From Plotosus lineatus (Eukaryota > Chordata > Actinopteri > Siluriformes > Plotosidae): 64,000 nucleotides of DNA. Below the pieces are notes generated by a model that worked only from the letters and a program-made list of their open reading frames with translations, was not told the origin of the DNA and made no database searches. Positions within the stretch are counted from its first letter, which is position 1, and every line of letters begins with the position of its first letter. Shown in pieces: positions 1 through 12,400 of the stretch. The position numbers and the translations under genes were made by a program. Location: assembly GCA_024760905.1 (NCBI GenBank), contig CM045733.1:70031001-70095000 (forward strand), read 5' to 3'.

Positions 1-856
1 AGAAATGCGCCTGCAGAAGTACAAAAATATGCCCTGCAAGCTTGTGAACACTTCCTCTGAGAGTGATACCACCTGCAATGTTTCTTTTAAAGTACTTCGC
101 ATTGTACATCACAGGTTCCTTCTGAGGAAAGCACGGACTTCTCTGTTCTGCTCTGTGCAGAAGCCTAGTGTAGCTTTGATTCACCGGAAAAGATGAATGC
201 AGTCCCTCCCATTTGAACTTCGAACTCTCCCTGTCCTACCAGCGTGGCTGAGGTATTTGTGTTGCACCATTTTGGGAGGGTTCTCAGCTGTTTCAGAAGA
301 ATGTTCTGGCTGAGTCTCATATCTTATGACTAAACTTGGCTTTTGCGTTTGAATATTGAACGAGTCTTGAGGCAGAATAGAACAGCATAGCCGAACAAAA
401 GCTGTTGTGTGTGAAGAGAAGCACAAACAGAAAAGCACAACTGTTCCCACGTAGACTGCATGTTCTTACTGTATATCCATCACAGTAACTTTACCATCTG
501 ATTTTGCTTCTCTTCACACACAGGTTCCTTCTGACACAACGTTCCCTATTGGTTGTTTTGAGTAATCTGAGCCTTCACATGAACAAATTAATGATGTACA
601 TGCTTTTAGCTTTTGTGACAGCATGAAGTAAAACTTTTCTCAAAGGACTCGCACACAGGAAGTTATTTGTTGGAGAGCCACTAGTGGCCACTTTTGGTTC
701 AACCACACACAGAGTATAGTGTCCTTTGGTTTTATCAAGTAAAATATATTTACTGCAACATTGTGACCAAATGTGCCAAATGACCAATCCTGTTATACCC
801 ATTTAAATTATTTTTTTTTAATAACCATCACTTCTCTTGTTTACTATCTCCTACAG
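1..856 (+). other. ehd1 intron sequence, no gene seen
   Basis: This stretch precedes the first visible ehd1 exon and ends in a pyrimidine-rich acceptor (cag at 854-856). I see no exon, RNA gene or clear repeat in it. Open frames here are short and do not resemble any family I know. Confidence 0.6.
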
Positions 857-954
857 GTTCATGTGTGCTCAGCTGAAGAACCCTGTTCTAGAGAGTATCA
901 GTATCATCGATACCCCAGGCATCCTGTCGGGAGAGAAGCAGAGAATAAGCCGAG
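857..954 (+). CDS. ehd1: ehd1 coding exon with G3 motif
   Basis: The acceptor is ctacag and the donor is gtaagc. The exon encodes [20 protein letters not shown] and then [12 protein letters not shown]. The first base completes an upstream codon and the last base (G) is completed by GT of the next exon, giving the glycine of [12 protein letters not shown] is the G3 (Walker B-like) element of the EHD nucleotide-binding domain. Confidence 0.93.
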
Positions 955-2224
955 GTAAGCAACTCTCGCGCGCGCGCGCTCTCTCTCTCGCTCTCTCTCT
1001 CATTGGGGATGCTCCTCCCTATATTTCTTTTGTTTTTCTTTTCTCAGAACTACCCTCATTTGCACAATTCCCATACAGGTCCTTCTAAAAAATTAGCATA
1101 CTGTGATAAAGTTCATTATTTTCTGTAATGTACTGATAAAAATTAAACTTTGATATATTTTAGATTCATTGCACACCAACTGAAATATTTCAGGTCTTTT
1201 ATTGTTTGAATACTGATGATTTTGGCATACAGCTCATGAAAACCCAAAATTCCTATCTCAAAAAATGAGCATATCATGTTCAGGTAGTGTAAACGAGCTA
1301 TTAACCTAATCATCTGAATCAACCAATTAACTCTAAACACCTGCAAAAGATTCCTGAGGCTTTTATCGAAGCATCCTGGGCCTCCGTAACACCTCAGCAG
1401 TGCCACAGGCTGATTGTCTCCATGTCACGCCACATTGAAGCAGTCATTTCTGCAAAAGGATTCCTGACCAAGTATTGAGTGCATAACTGAACATAATTAT
1501 TTTAAGGTTGACTTATTTTGTATTAAAAGCACTTTTTTTGGTCGGATGAAATATGCAAATTTTGAGAGAGGAATTTTTGGTTTTTCTTTACTTTTTTGCC
1601 AAAATTATCAATATTAAAACAATGAAAGGCTTGAATTACTTCAGTTGTGTATAATGAATCTAAAATATATGAAAGTCTAATGTTTCAGTACATTACAGAA
1701 AATAATGAACTTTATCACGCTATGCTAATTTTTTGAGAAGGACCTGTAGTTTAAGGTCACAGTTTTGAGATTTCGTATTCAAACTAGTTTTCCTGCTTCT
1801 GGCACACTTTTTATCAGCACATTTTCCAAATTTTAGGGTTCCTTCGGCACATTTAGCCTCCATCCTCCTCCGTAATGTGAAACATGCGTTTTGCAGTATA
1901 GTAATGTTTTCTTTGTGACTTCTAAATCTGTGCCACGCTATATACAGTAAATTACAGCATTTTTCACCAAATCTGTAGGAAGTGGTTAACAAGGCAAAAC
2001 GGAAGCAAAAGTCCCTGAATGTCATCAATCCACCCAACACTGTGTGACCAGCCTGTGTTAATCACTCAGTGGGCACTTCAAGTGGAATATAACAGGATAT
2101 TAACTCGGTGAAATTTAACCACAGTTTTACTCGCTTCCTTATTTTTAATACCATAGTGAGAATCAGTCATGTTTATGAGAAGCAGTGTAATTTGATGGCA
2201 GTTGCCCAAGATCCTGCTTTAGTG

Positions 2225-2260
<36 letters not shown>

Positions 2261-5200
2261 TCTGCATCTGACATTTCATGCATGCCTTTGCTTACATAGG
2301 GGCGTTTCAGTGACGGTTACAGGGTGTAAGATTCACTTTGTCTTATTACAGCCACAGCTTGCAAGAGGAATTTCTCTTGTTTAGATGTGCTCTTAAATTT
2401 TCTTTCTTAAAAAAATTACATCACACACTGTGTAGTCTTCAGTAAAGCCATTATTATATGTAAAACATTCAAAAAGGTGGTTGCCCTGAAAACACTCCTA
2501 CACATCCTTTTCACAGAGAGGGTGGGATTAAAAGTGACGGGCTGCCAGGTGGGTTTTGATGCTGCCGCCTTCAATTCAGAATGGAGAATGTCTGCATATA
2601 GAATCAAGTCTAATTTTTTTTTTTTTTTAATGAAGAAACAAAAACTACTATTGACTAATTCTGTCACACAATGATCATGCTATCACTTTTGCTAGTCTTG
2701 TGCAGCTGGGTGTCTGAGGTGACACTTCCTGTGGGCGAGTACGCATGTGCAATGTACATGTAGTTAGCTGCTGTGAGAGAACAGCAAAAGGGCCATCTTG
2801 GTGCAAAAAAGTTCCAGTTTTAAAATTCATTGTGTACTTGGCAAGGTAAGACCAGCAAGAATAAAAAGTGGGTTTTGTTTTTATTTTAAGAAATTGCAAA
2901 TATTACCATCGCTAGTTCTCCGAAACAAGGAATTAAAGACTGGCCTAAGCAAGTTTGATTGTTAATTGAAGTCACCACAGTTTTGAATCTGACAAAATAC
3001 GGTTTCTCTTGGCTCAAAGTATTACCTAACGCTTAACAATATACCTTTAATATATAGCAGATGATCAAGTACAAAATATGACTAAAGCTACAGCCATTGG
3101 AAAAATGAAGAGGCCACTTTTAATGGTGTATGGACCCGAATGTTTTGGCAAATTTAAGCTTTCATTGATTTCTTTGTACTGTTGAGTTTTCTGGAATGAC
3201 CATTAGGTCAAAATTATTCATTCAGGTCAGAGATGTACTTGTTTGAATTATTCAGTAGTGCTTATAAATCCAAAAGATTTTTTTTTTCTATTTGCCATGG
3301 CCTTGTAACTTTCTGTAAGTCATTGTAATTTGTGGAGCTCGATGCAGATCTGAGAAAGATTTACATAATTCAGGAATGTCCCTTCAAGCCATTTCTGAAC
3401 AGCTGCAAATTCCATGATCATCAGTTCAAACATTTGTATGAGCAAGTTATTAGAAGCTTTAGCAACTTCAAGGTCTGTAATAAGAGCCAAACCTCAGCCC
3501 AGAGGAATTTGGCTCACATGGTCAGGAACAATCCAGGAACTACCAAGGCACAGTACAGTGAGTCGTCAACTTCCGACTGCTTCTGGTTCCGGCAGACCGG
3601 TCGTAAATCGATCTGGTCGTATGTTGACTTTCCATCCAAATACACTCCCGCCAAACAAAAACAGATGAATAAATCTCGCGCATTTAAATTGATGCATCTA
3701 TTTTCAATTCCACGTCACTGTAACACGCAGCGGAGAGCCAATCCTTTCTGTACTTCACTGTGTGGGCAGGTCCGATAGCTTCAAACTCCAATTTTATTGG
3801 ATTATAACAGATTATAACTGCGCGGCGTGTTTGAGTTAAGAGAAATTGCCCTCGTTTTGATCGGCTCATTTCCACAAAGCCAAGCACAGCTGGCAAGCAA
3901 ACACAAATGGACAGACATGGAAAAACTTCAACTCGCAGAGCAGCTGATTGCCAAAACTTGGGACGCGCTTCCAGTTACATTAACACTGCAGCGTGTGAGT
4001 CCAATAAAATTAGAGTTTCAAGGGATCAGACCTGCTCACACAGAAAGGTTTGGCTCTCCGCTTCGTGTCACAGTGACGTGGCACTGAAAGTAGATGAATA
4101 GATTTGCTCTGAGCAGTTATAAAGTGAAGCTGCAGCATCTCCTGCTTGGCCTTTTAAGATGCTGGTGCTGCTGGCAGCACAAACAACCGTCATACGCAAC
4201 ACTCGCACTGCAGTGCCATGAATCATGCTTCACGACGGTTGTGGTCGTAAAGTCGATCAGACGTAACTTGCATAGGTCATAAGTCGATGACTCGCTGTAC
4301 TGATATGAACTTGAAGCTGCTGGAATACTCTGGTTTGTGAGGTTGCCATCCAGGATAGGTGCCCCTGCTTCAGAATTTAGACCTTCATGTTCAACTGAAG
4401 TTTACAGCCGACTACATTGAAGAAAAAGCCGTCTTTGGGGAAAGTATGGTCACAATAAGCAGAGCTGTGTTTAGAGAAGTTAATTTGAATGATTCAATCC
4501 CATGAAGTTTGTGCCAGCTGTTAAGACTAGTGGTGGTAAAATCATTCTCTGGGACTGTTGTGCTTCCAGTGGAAGTGATGCAAGAAGCTTTAGAACCGTG
4601 GGCACAGTGAGGGGGGGGAAAATACCCTCGAGGCAGTTGTGGAATGGATAAAGCAGCCTCATGCTTAGCTTTTGAAGTGAACTTTCAAAACCTGACCTCA
4701 CCCCTATTGAAAATATGTGGGCTGTACTAAGAGGTTGGGTTTATGCCAGGAGTATGACTAATACTGAGAAAGATTTGACTTTTTCCCCCTAAATGACGAC
4801 ACACAACGCCCTGCACGCATCACTGTATATGCTGCATGGTGCCTTCTGGTGAATCTGAAATGACATTTGGTACGCATTCTGACTATGTAAGGACCGTCTT
4901 CTGATTGATTGGCTAAGGGTATGGTACAGGGGCCAGTAGGAATTGTTAATAAGGGCAGTTACTAAAGGCAGGACTATATGTATTGTAAAATGGGAAAGAA
5001 TGAATCAAATATTAGATTTGTTTTGAAGTTGTATATTTAAAATTCCTGACAAAAAGCAATGATACCTTGTTAAAAACCGAACATACACCTCAAGCAAATG
5101 AAATTCTATAAAGTATTTGAGGACACTGGTGGTAAAGGTGCTGGATCACTGATCCCAAGGTTGGTGGGTTTAAGCCCCATTCTCAACGGGTTGCCACTGT

Positions 5201-8200
5201 CAACCCCCCCCAGTGCAGCTAACTGGGTTATCAAAGGCTGGCCATGTCTCTCACGGTCTATGGTGTGAGGCTGTAAAAGAACCATTGGTGACTTTCGATA
5301 AGAGTAGCAAACATAGCTGTCAGCGTGTTTCCGTCCTGCGATGGCCTGGTGAGCTGTTCAGGGTGTATTCTGCCCTCACCCAGAGTCAGTAAGGATGGGT
5401 GCCATCCTCCCTGTGACCCTAATTAAATTAAGTGGTGACAGAAAATCAAGCATGAGTTTTCTGCTTTTTGGTGAAATTCTGCTTTTTTTTTTTTTTTTCC
5501 TTTTTTTTTTTTCTTCCAATCAAAATGGACCTTTTTTTTATATTGTTACAAATCTGCTGAGAAATCTTTAGGGGGTAGGGTCTGGTATTATTTCTGGGTG
5601 GCTGGACTGACTCTCCACCAGCTGACTCAAGATTCGTGTAATGTTTATAATTCCTATATTTGTAAGCATCCATTTTGAATATCGAACTTTCTCGTGAGAT
5701 GTTAGTTTCTATTTGGTGTATAACCAATGTCTCCTGTGTTGTGATTGGCCCCTGTATCGGTATTTGCTGAATGACAACCAATCTGTATTCACCTTCTTAA
5801 ACCACCCTCCCGCGCTACATGATTGGTTCTTTGCACGTGTGGAAATATATGGAGGAAAAAGTTACTGCCGCAATACTCGTGTATGTAGTTCTGTATCAAT
5901 CAAAATGTCGACTGTTATCGAGATTCATGACGAAGCTGAAGTGTGTGCGATGCGGATCTGAAAAACAAGTTTCGCTGGGTCTGGTTGGATAGAAAGGTGA
6001 CGGTGTCACCAGTGGGAAGCAGTAAGCAGGAACCATTATCTGTACTTGTGCCTGATTTTCATGAAAAAGCTCTCACTGGCAAGTCTCTTGCATATTTTAT
6101 ATAAATACTCGTGATAAAGCATTCTTTAGTATAGCAGGGAATGTGTTGCCTTAGTTTGGATTTAGAGCAGCAAATTTGAAGTGTCATGTTGGTGCTCACC
6201 TGGAATATATATGCAAAATATCACAAAAGGCATATTTGTCAGTGTTTCCTTTACATAAGTGTAGTTGATCTTTTATGAAATGAAAGTTTAAGTAATGTAC
6301 GTACTCGAGTTCTACTGTTGTAAGCACACGGGATGGTATTTCAACAAATTTTGTAAAGTTTGGTAAAATTTAATACTTTTTAGGTTAAAAAAAATCTCTC
6401 AAATCCATGAGCTCCCTGGGGTGAGACACCCCCCCCAGACCCCAGGCTAATTTTTCAGATTTTTTTCATCACAACCCACACTCATCTCTGGAAAATAAAT
6501 GAATGAATAAAATATTTGGATATTTTTCCAGATTGAAAGGAAAAAATTATGGAATCATGCAATACTGAGGAAACTATTATCAAATCACTTTGTAATTTGC
6601 ACCTCTAAAACAAATAGCATCAAAATTCATTTACCAAATTTTAAACAAACTGAGGACTGGAAGCATTTACTTCTGAATGCAGATTAATTTGTTTTAAGTA
6701 TAAACAAAAGGAGGAGGTCATGAAAAGGGAACATGCAGGTGGTCATGTAATGCAAAGTGAGTGCAAACAGTCACTGCTTGTGGTGGATGAAAGACATTAG
6801 CTGAATTAAATGGTATATACTGTAGGAAAACTAGCACCAACTCCTAGACAAAAAAAAAAAACATGGTTTCAGTGGGCATGTGTAATGATTCGATGAAAGT
6901 GATGTTCAGTGAAGAATTGCACCACGTTGATAGAGATGAACTCAGTTTGGTCTGTTGGTGTTATAAGGAATCCTCAAGCTCTCACTTGTAGAAAACATTT
7001 CTGATATGGGGTTACATGTGTCGGGTCAATGACAAAATGAGATGGCAAAAGATTACAGAGCATACTTATCTCTACCAAGAAGGGGGAATATTAGATTGGT
7101 CATGTGTAATGGTTACCACATTAACCTAAAAACTAATCTCCAGATATTTACCAAATTTTAACCAAGTATGGGTCTAGTGTCAATGTGGAATTTTTTTGTT
7201 GTTTAAAACATTAGAGCTGTTGGAAGAGGGCGGCTGCTGCTGCTGCTATAAGTGAACTCTTGCGAGACGGTGCATCATTCAATGCACTCTGTGACATGAA
7301 CCAGATCAATACACTTTGAGACTGGATAAGTCCACCCCTCACGCCAAACAATGCCAAAAACAGTCAGTTCCCTGGCTAGATCTAGCGCCACCACCCACTT
7401 CTCGAAAGAACAAAAAAATAAATCCTGCTGCTATGAAGTGAGCGATTTTAATTGAAAACAAATTTCATACACTAGAATATCTCACTGAAATAAATTGATA
7501 CTCCACCACAACCTGGAAATTAGTAAATTTTTATTAGTCATGGACACCCTCTCTGAAGAAAACATTGCGAGATTGGGGAAAATTACTTATTTTAGACCGA
7601 GTTCACAAGGAAGAGTTAAAGTCTGGAATTAAGTTTATATTAATGGAGGTCTGCACTCTGACTGCATTTCTAGTATGGTATTCTCCCCCTCCATGGAAAG
7701 TGGTTACAAAAATATGCTACTTATAAAACATTATTAAATAAGCTAAAATGTGAGAAGTCATGAGATTTTATATATTTCCATCTCCTTGTGATTTTTATCA
7801 TTTCTGCCAGGAGGTTGTGTAATTTGTGTCCTCCAAATTCTTGTGGTGCTTCTTTTTCTATTGAAGGAGTATACTGTCCTCTCTTCAGCCTCACAAAAAC
7901 GAACAGTTCAAAAAAATTCACTGAAGTCCCTTTTATTATTCCTCTAGTCTATCTATGATGGGGTATATGCATCCTCGTGCGTGCGTGCCTCGTTTGTTGA
8001 CCCGCTCAGTCCTGCTAGGGCTACGGGAAGATTGAAGCCCTTCCCAGCAGACACTGAGCAAAAGCCGGGCACATTTATAAGCAGCTTACCAGTCCATTAC
8101 AGGGCCAACACTCGCCACCATTCACACACACCAGGGAACACTATGGAATAGTCAGTTATCTTCATGTGCGTGTCTTTTTGTGCTGTCGTAGGAAACTAGA

Positions 8201-9371
8201 TTATTCAGAAGGAACCCACCCAAGCATGGGCTGAACATGCAAACTCCACACAAACACCCTCACTGAGCCTAAGGCTTGAATCCAGGACCTTCTTTCTTAC
8301 TGAAAAACATGTTTAAACTGTTTTTCCAAATATTTCACAAACTTGAAATGGAAACAGGTTTTATGCATCTAAATCACAAAATACAAAAGCATACGCTACC
8401 TTTCCGAACAAAGAGTGTGCAGAGAGAGCCGACACGAGTTTTCATCCCATACCATCACTTAAGAGAAACCCCGACCATTCATACTTTTGTTGACTAAAGA
8501 AAATCACTTATTACACAAAGCTACAACGTGAAACCCAGTTATTTACACAAAGCAGCCTTACAGAGATCCGGATGCAGAACAAATGGAAAGGTGATGGTAA
8601 CGAGCAAAACTCCCTGAGGCGAAATGAAGAAGAAACCAAACTCACACAGGAGCCCAACCCCTTCAGGGTGATGCCGGATAGTGGGATTATAAATTTAATA
8701 CTGTTTACAGGTGTAGAAAAGTAGAGATGAACAATACTAGGACTGTTGAAAGGATGTTTAGAATGAGTATATTGTTAAGAATTCTGTCATGAGCCCAGGA
8801 AAGACTTTTGATTACTATAAACAGTTGAGTGCGAATCTACTGCATACACGTCAGATTCTCACTAAAGCCAGGGTGTGTCTTTAACTGGATTTTAGGAAGT
8901 GCAGATCCTCAGTTTCATTGTAGGACCTTCCACAGGGGCAGCGAAAGGGGATGTAACCTTCTATACTGTAAAATGGCATTGGCTGCTCTCTTCCATTTCT
9001 GGGGTTTCAGAATATGGCTCTGTGCAAAACTTATGTCTGAAAAAGCACTTGGATGAGTGACGCCTCAATACAAAGTTGGTTTGATGTTACAGCAGGCATG
9101 GTTTTCCTGTCACCTAGCCTAACCCCATCTGCTATGATTGGTCATATCCAGAATTGGATTCTCCTGGGTCTGTTTGAGCTCACTGTATCAACAAAGAGGA
9201 AATAGTACATCCAGCTGCAGCAGACTCTCGCTGACGCTGCGCATAAGCAGTGCTAGCATGGCTTTTGTTTCCGCGGACTTGTGCTCAAAAGGCTTTTGTT
9301 TCCATGCTTTGCCTAGAAGTAACCTTTCTAGCATTGTGTAATTTTTCCTGGGGTGGCTCATATATAAATAA

Positions 9372-9455
<84 letters not shown>

Positions 9456-12400
9456 TGTGTGACCAGCCCACATTGTCTGATGGATTGAATATGCATGACG
9501 GGAGGGTTTGCAGGCTACAGGAAGAGGGTGGCTTGCACAGAAAAATCAGGACATGCATGCATGATGTGGCTCAGGTCATATGACCATTTAAGCTGTGCTT
9601 TAAATACTTAAATTAAACCATGCTCTGGTTCACATAGTGCAAATATTAGCATGTTGCATGCATCTTCTCATGTTACACATAAGAATAGGGAGCAGTAATA
9701 TTCAGTATTCTACATCATATAATGACCGGAGAGAAAGTCAGTCTCTGTTAGTTATGATTAATAAACCCAGATGTGTGTGAACGCTACCGTTTAGGAGGAA
9801 ATTGCTTAGGTGACCTTGCATTACCTACAAAAAAATTCCACTAACTTGTGAATTAATTTACAGAGGTGGAAATTAACACTAGTCCACTGGCCCATGGTGA
9901 GAGATTCTGTAGAACGTGTGAAATCAGCTTGCAAGTCGTCCTGTTGGCAACCGTATAAATCCAATGGGCAAATAGTGTTGCTGACCAGTAAATATATAAA
10001 AGGGGTAGTGAACTTGTAATTTCTCTAGTCCTGATTGACAGTAGCTAATTTTTAATAAATTTAACCTTTTAATTTAGCTGCGTGACATGTAAATTAGCAC
10101 AGTTCACTTGTGCAAATATCCAATAATTAAATATTGAAATTTTAAAGTATTACAAATTAAAATTCTTTAAAAATTTAGTGTTAAAGTATACAGGGATCCC
10201 TCACTTTCCGCGGCTAATTGGGGCTGAGAGGACTCCCCCCCCACCCCCGCACGTGCAACTGTCAAATTCCGCAAAGTAGGATCGAACACCCCCTGACTGA
10301 CCCATACACGTATGTGTATATAATATCAATAAATACATATTCAATGCTAAAAATAACAAACATTCAAAAATAATGCATAACATGTAAATAAAATATAAAT
10401 AAATATACACGTACATTTTTGTGAGGTGCACATCTGAGTGTCTGCACACGCATCTGTGTGCACGTATATAAGTAGTTTTGATGGGGGGGGGGGTTTGGGT
10501 TGTTTGCTTGTTTGGGCGTTTTTTGCATAATTGGCCTTGTTTTGTGGCATTTTCCTTAACTTTCCCCTATTCCCTAATTTTCCTTATTTTTTTTAAATTC
10601 GCTGAATATTAAAAAAAAAAAAAAAAAAAAAGCGATGCACTGAACCCGCATGAATTAAAGTGTGAAGTAGCGAGGGATCCCTGTATTCACTAGACATTTT
10701 ATTCATGTCTTGTACATTGCATGGTTCATTTAAATACTCAATTCTGATTAGTCCAATCAGAGGCCCATTTTTTTTTTTTTAACATATGTTTTGAACTCGA
10801 GCTGACTTTTGATCTGGTGGCTGTCATTAATGGAAAGAGGAAAATTTAAATTGTCACATTTTGTTGTTTTATCCAAGTAATAAGAGGATTATTGTACAGA
10901 GAACTGATCAACCCTTTGCATAAAGCTCCTCATTTGTGAACCAGTCATCTCGATGTTTTATCTTCCGTTATCATCGTCTCATTCATTTTTGAATCCGCCC
11001 CAGCTCGAAGCCTTCGTATTATCTCTTATTCACATGTTTTACATCTTATTTTGGCTCACCGTCTGGTTACAATAAGACCTGGTGAAGGGAGGAACCATTT
11101 TGCACATGAGCTATAACTTGGCGGAACAACAGCGATTTGTAGAAAGTGGGAGGAAAAGTCTATCAACTATTAAATGGAAGATACCAAGAGCATTATGAGG
11201 AGATCGCCTTCTTTCTCTCTAACACGCAGTACAGCCTTTATGTGCAAGGATGCTTACAAATTTGTTTTTGCATTGTCATTGTCTGTGCTGAGGGTCGCCA
11301 TCTTGCTCTTTATCTGGTGTTAAGAGTGCTGTGTGCTAATATTGTCCCCAGTGCAGGAGTCATTGGCACTTGGTGTCATTGGATCAGAATGAAATGGTGG
11401 CTGCTTGAATTTTATTTCCAAGTGAAAATCCCTGTATATTTGATATACAGGGATCCCTCGCTTTCCGCGGGTAATTGGGACCGAGATACCACTGAATTCC
11501 CCGAAATAGGATCAACTCCCCCTGACTGACATATATGTATGTGTATATAATATCAATAAATACATATTCAATGCTATAAATGCTTATAATAACAAACATT
11601 CAAAAATAATGCATAACATGTAAATAAATTGGATAAATACACACGCATACAGACACGCGCATGGATGCACTCGGATGCACCTCACAAAAATGTAACTAGT
11701 TTTGATGGAAGGTTTTGGGGTTTTGTTTGTTTAGGCTTTTTTGCATAATTGGCCTCCTTTTGTGGCATTTTCCTTAACTTTTCCCCTGTTCTTAATTTCC
11801 TTATTTTTAAAAATTTGATCAATATTAAAAAAAAACCAAACGCAATGCACTGAAGCCACATGAAGTAGCGAGGGATCCCTGCTGTTCAACACTTGGTTAC
11901 CTTCTGCATCATTCCACTACAATGTAGTTTTATAAATTATTCCATGTAATGTTTGGGGGGGTGGAGTCTGGCTTCAATAAATAAATTTAAAATATATATA
12001 TATATTTGCATAAAACTAGATATGAATAAAAACTTCGATAACAATTCACTGCTGGTGTTTTGAATTTTGAGATGCAGCTGAAATGTTTCCTGACTGTAAA
12101 ATGTTTCGGCGTCCCTGTTGTCGTGCATTACCAGGGAAACTAACACGCTTCTGCTCTTCTTCACTCCAGCATTAGAATCAACTTTGTGTCCCAGAACTGA
12201 AAAGCTATCTGGCAGAAAGTTTTGTTTCCATTTGAACCTCTGACATGCCCTCATGTTTACTTTCTCTCTCACTCTCTTGTGCTAGAAAACTCATGGTGCA
12301 CACACTCGTGTATATCTGTGGTAAGCAGAGTCTCTTGACTACGTGGCTGTGTTTTTGGCATTTAACTCCTGTTGAAGTTTTCTCAGATCACATGACGGCA

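Larger units (their letters stand above)
3310..4790 (+). mobile_element. degenerate Tc1-like transposon, split by a MITE
   Basis: 3332-3550 translates to a decayed Tc1 DNA-binding region (recognisable ending [16 protein letters not shown]). Past the nested element, 4300-4790 translates to remnants of the catalytic region, with a GGKIILWDC segment like the usual GGGSLMFWGC of Tc1 transposases. Stops and frameshifts are frequent and neither terminal repeat is sharp. This is a dead copy. Confidence 0.65.

Noticed and set aside
9188..9558. Three overlapping minus-strand open frames of about 60-100 codons
   Set aside because: They are produced by the (TA)n run read as alternating Tyr-Ile; no gene.
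11146..11529. 127-codon plus-strand frame
   Set aside because: Its last third runs into the DNA transposon at 11447, and no part resembles a known family.
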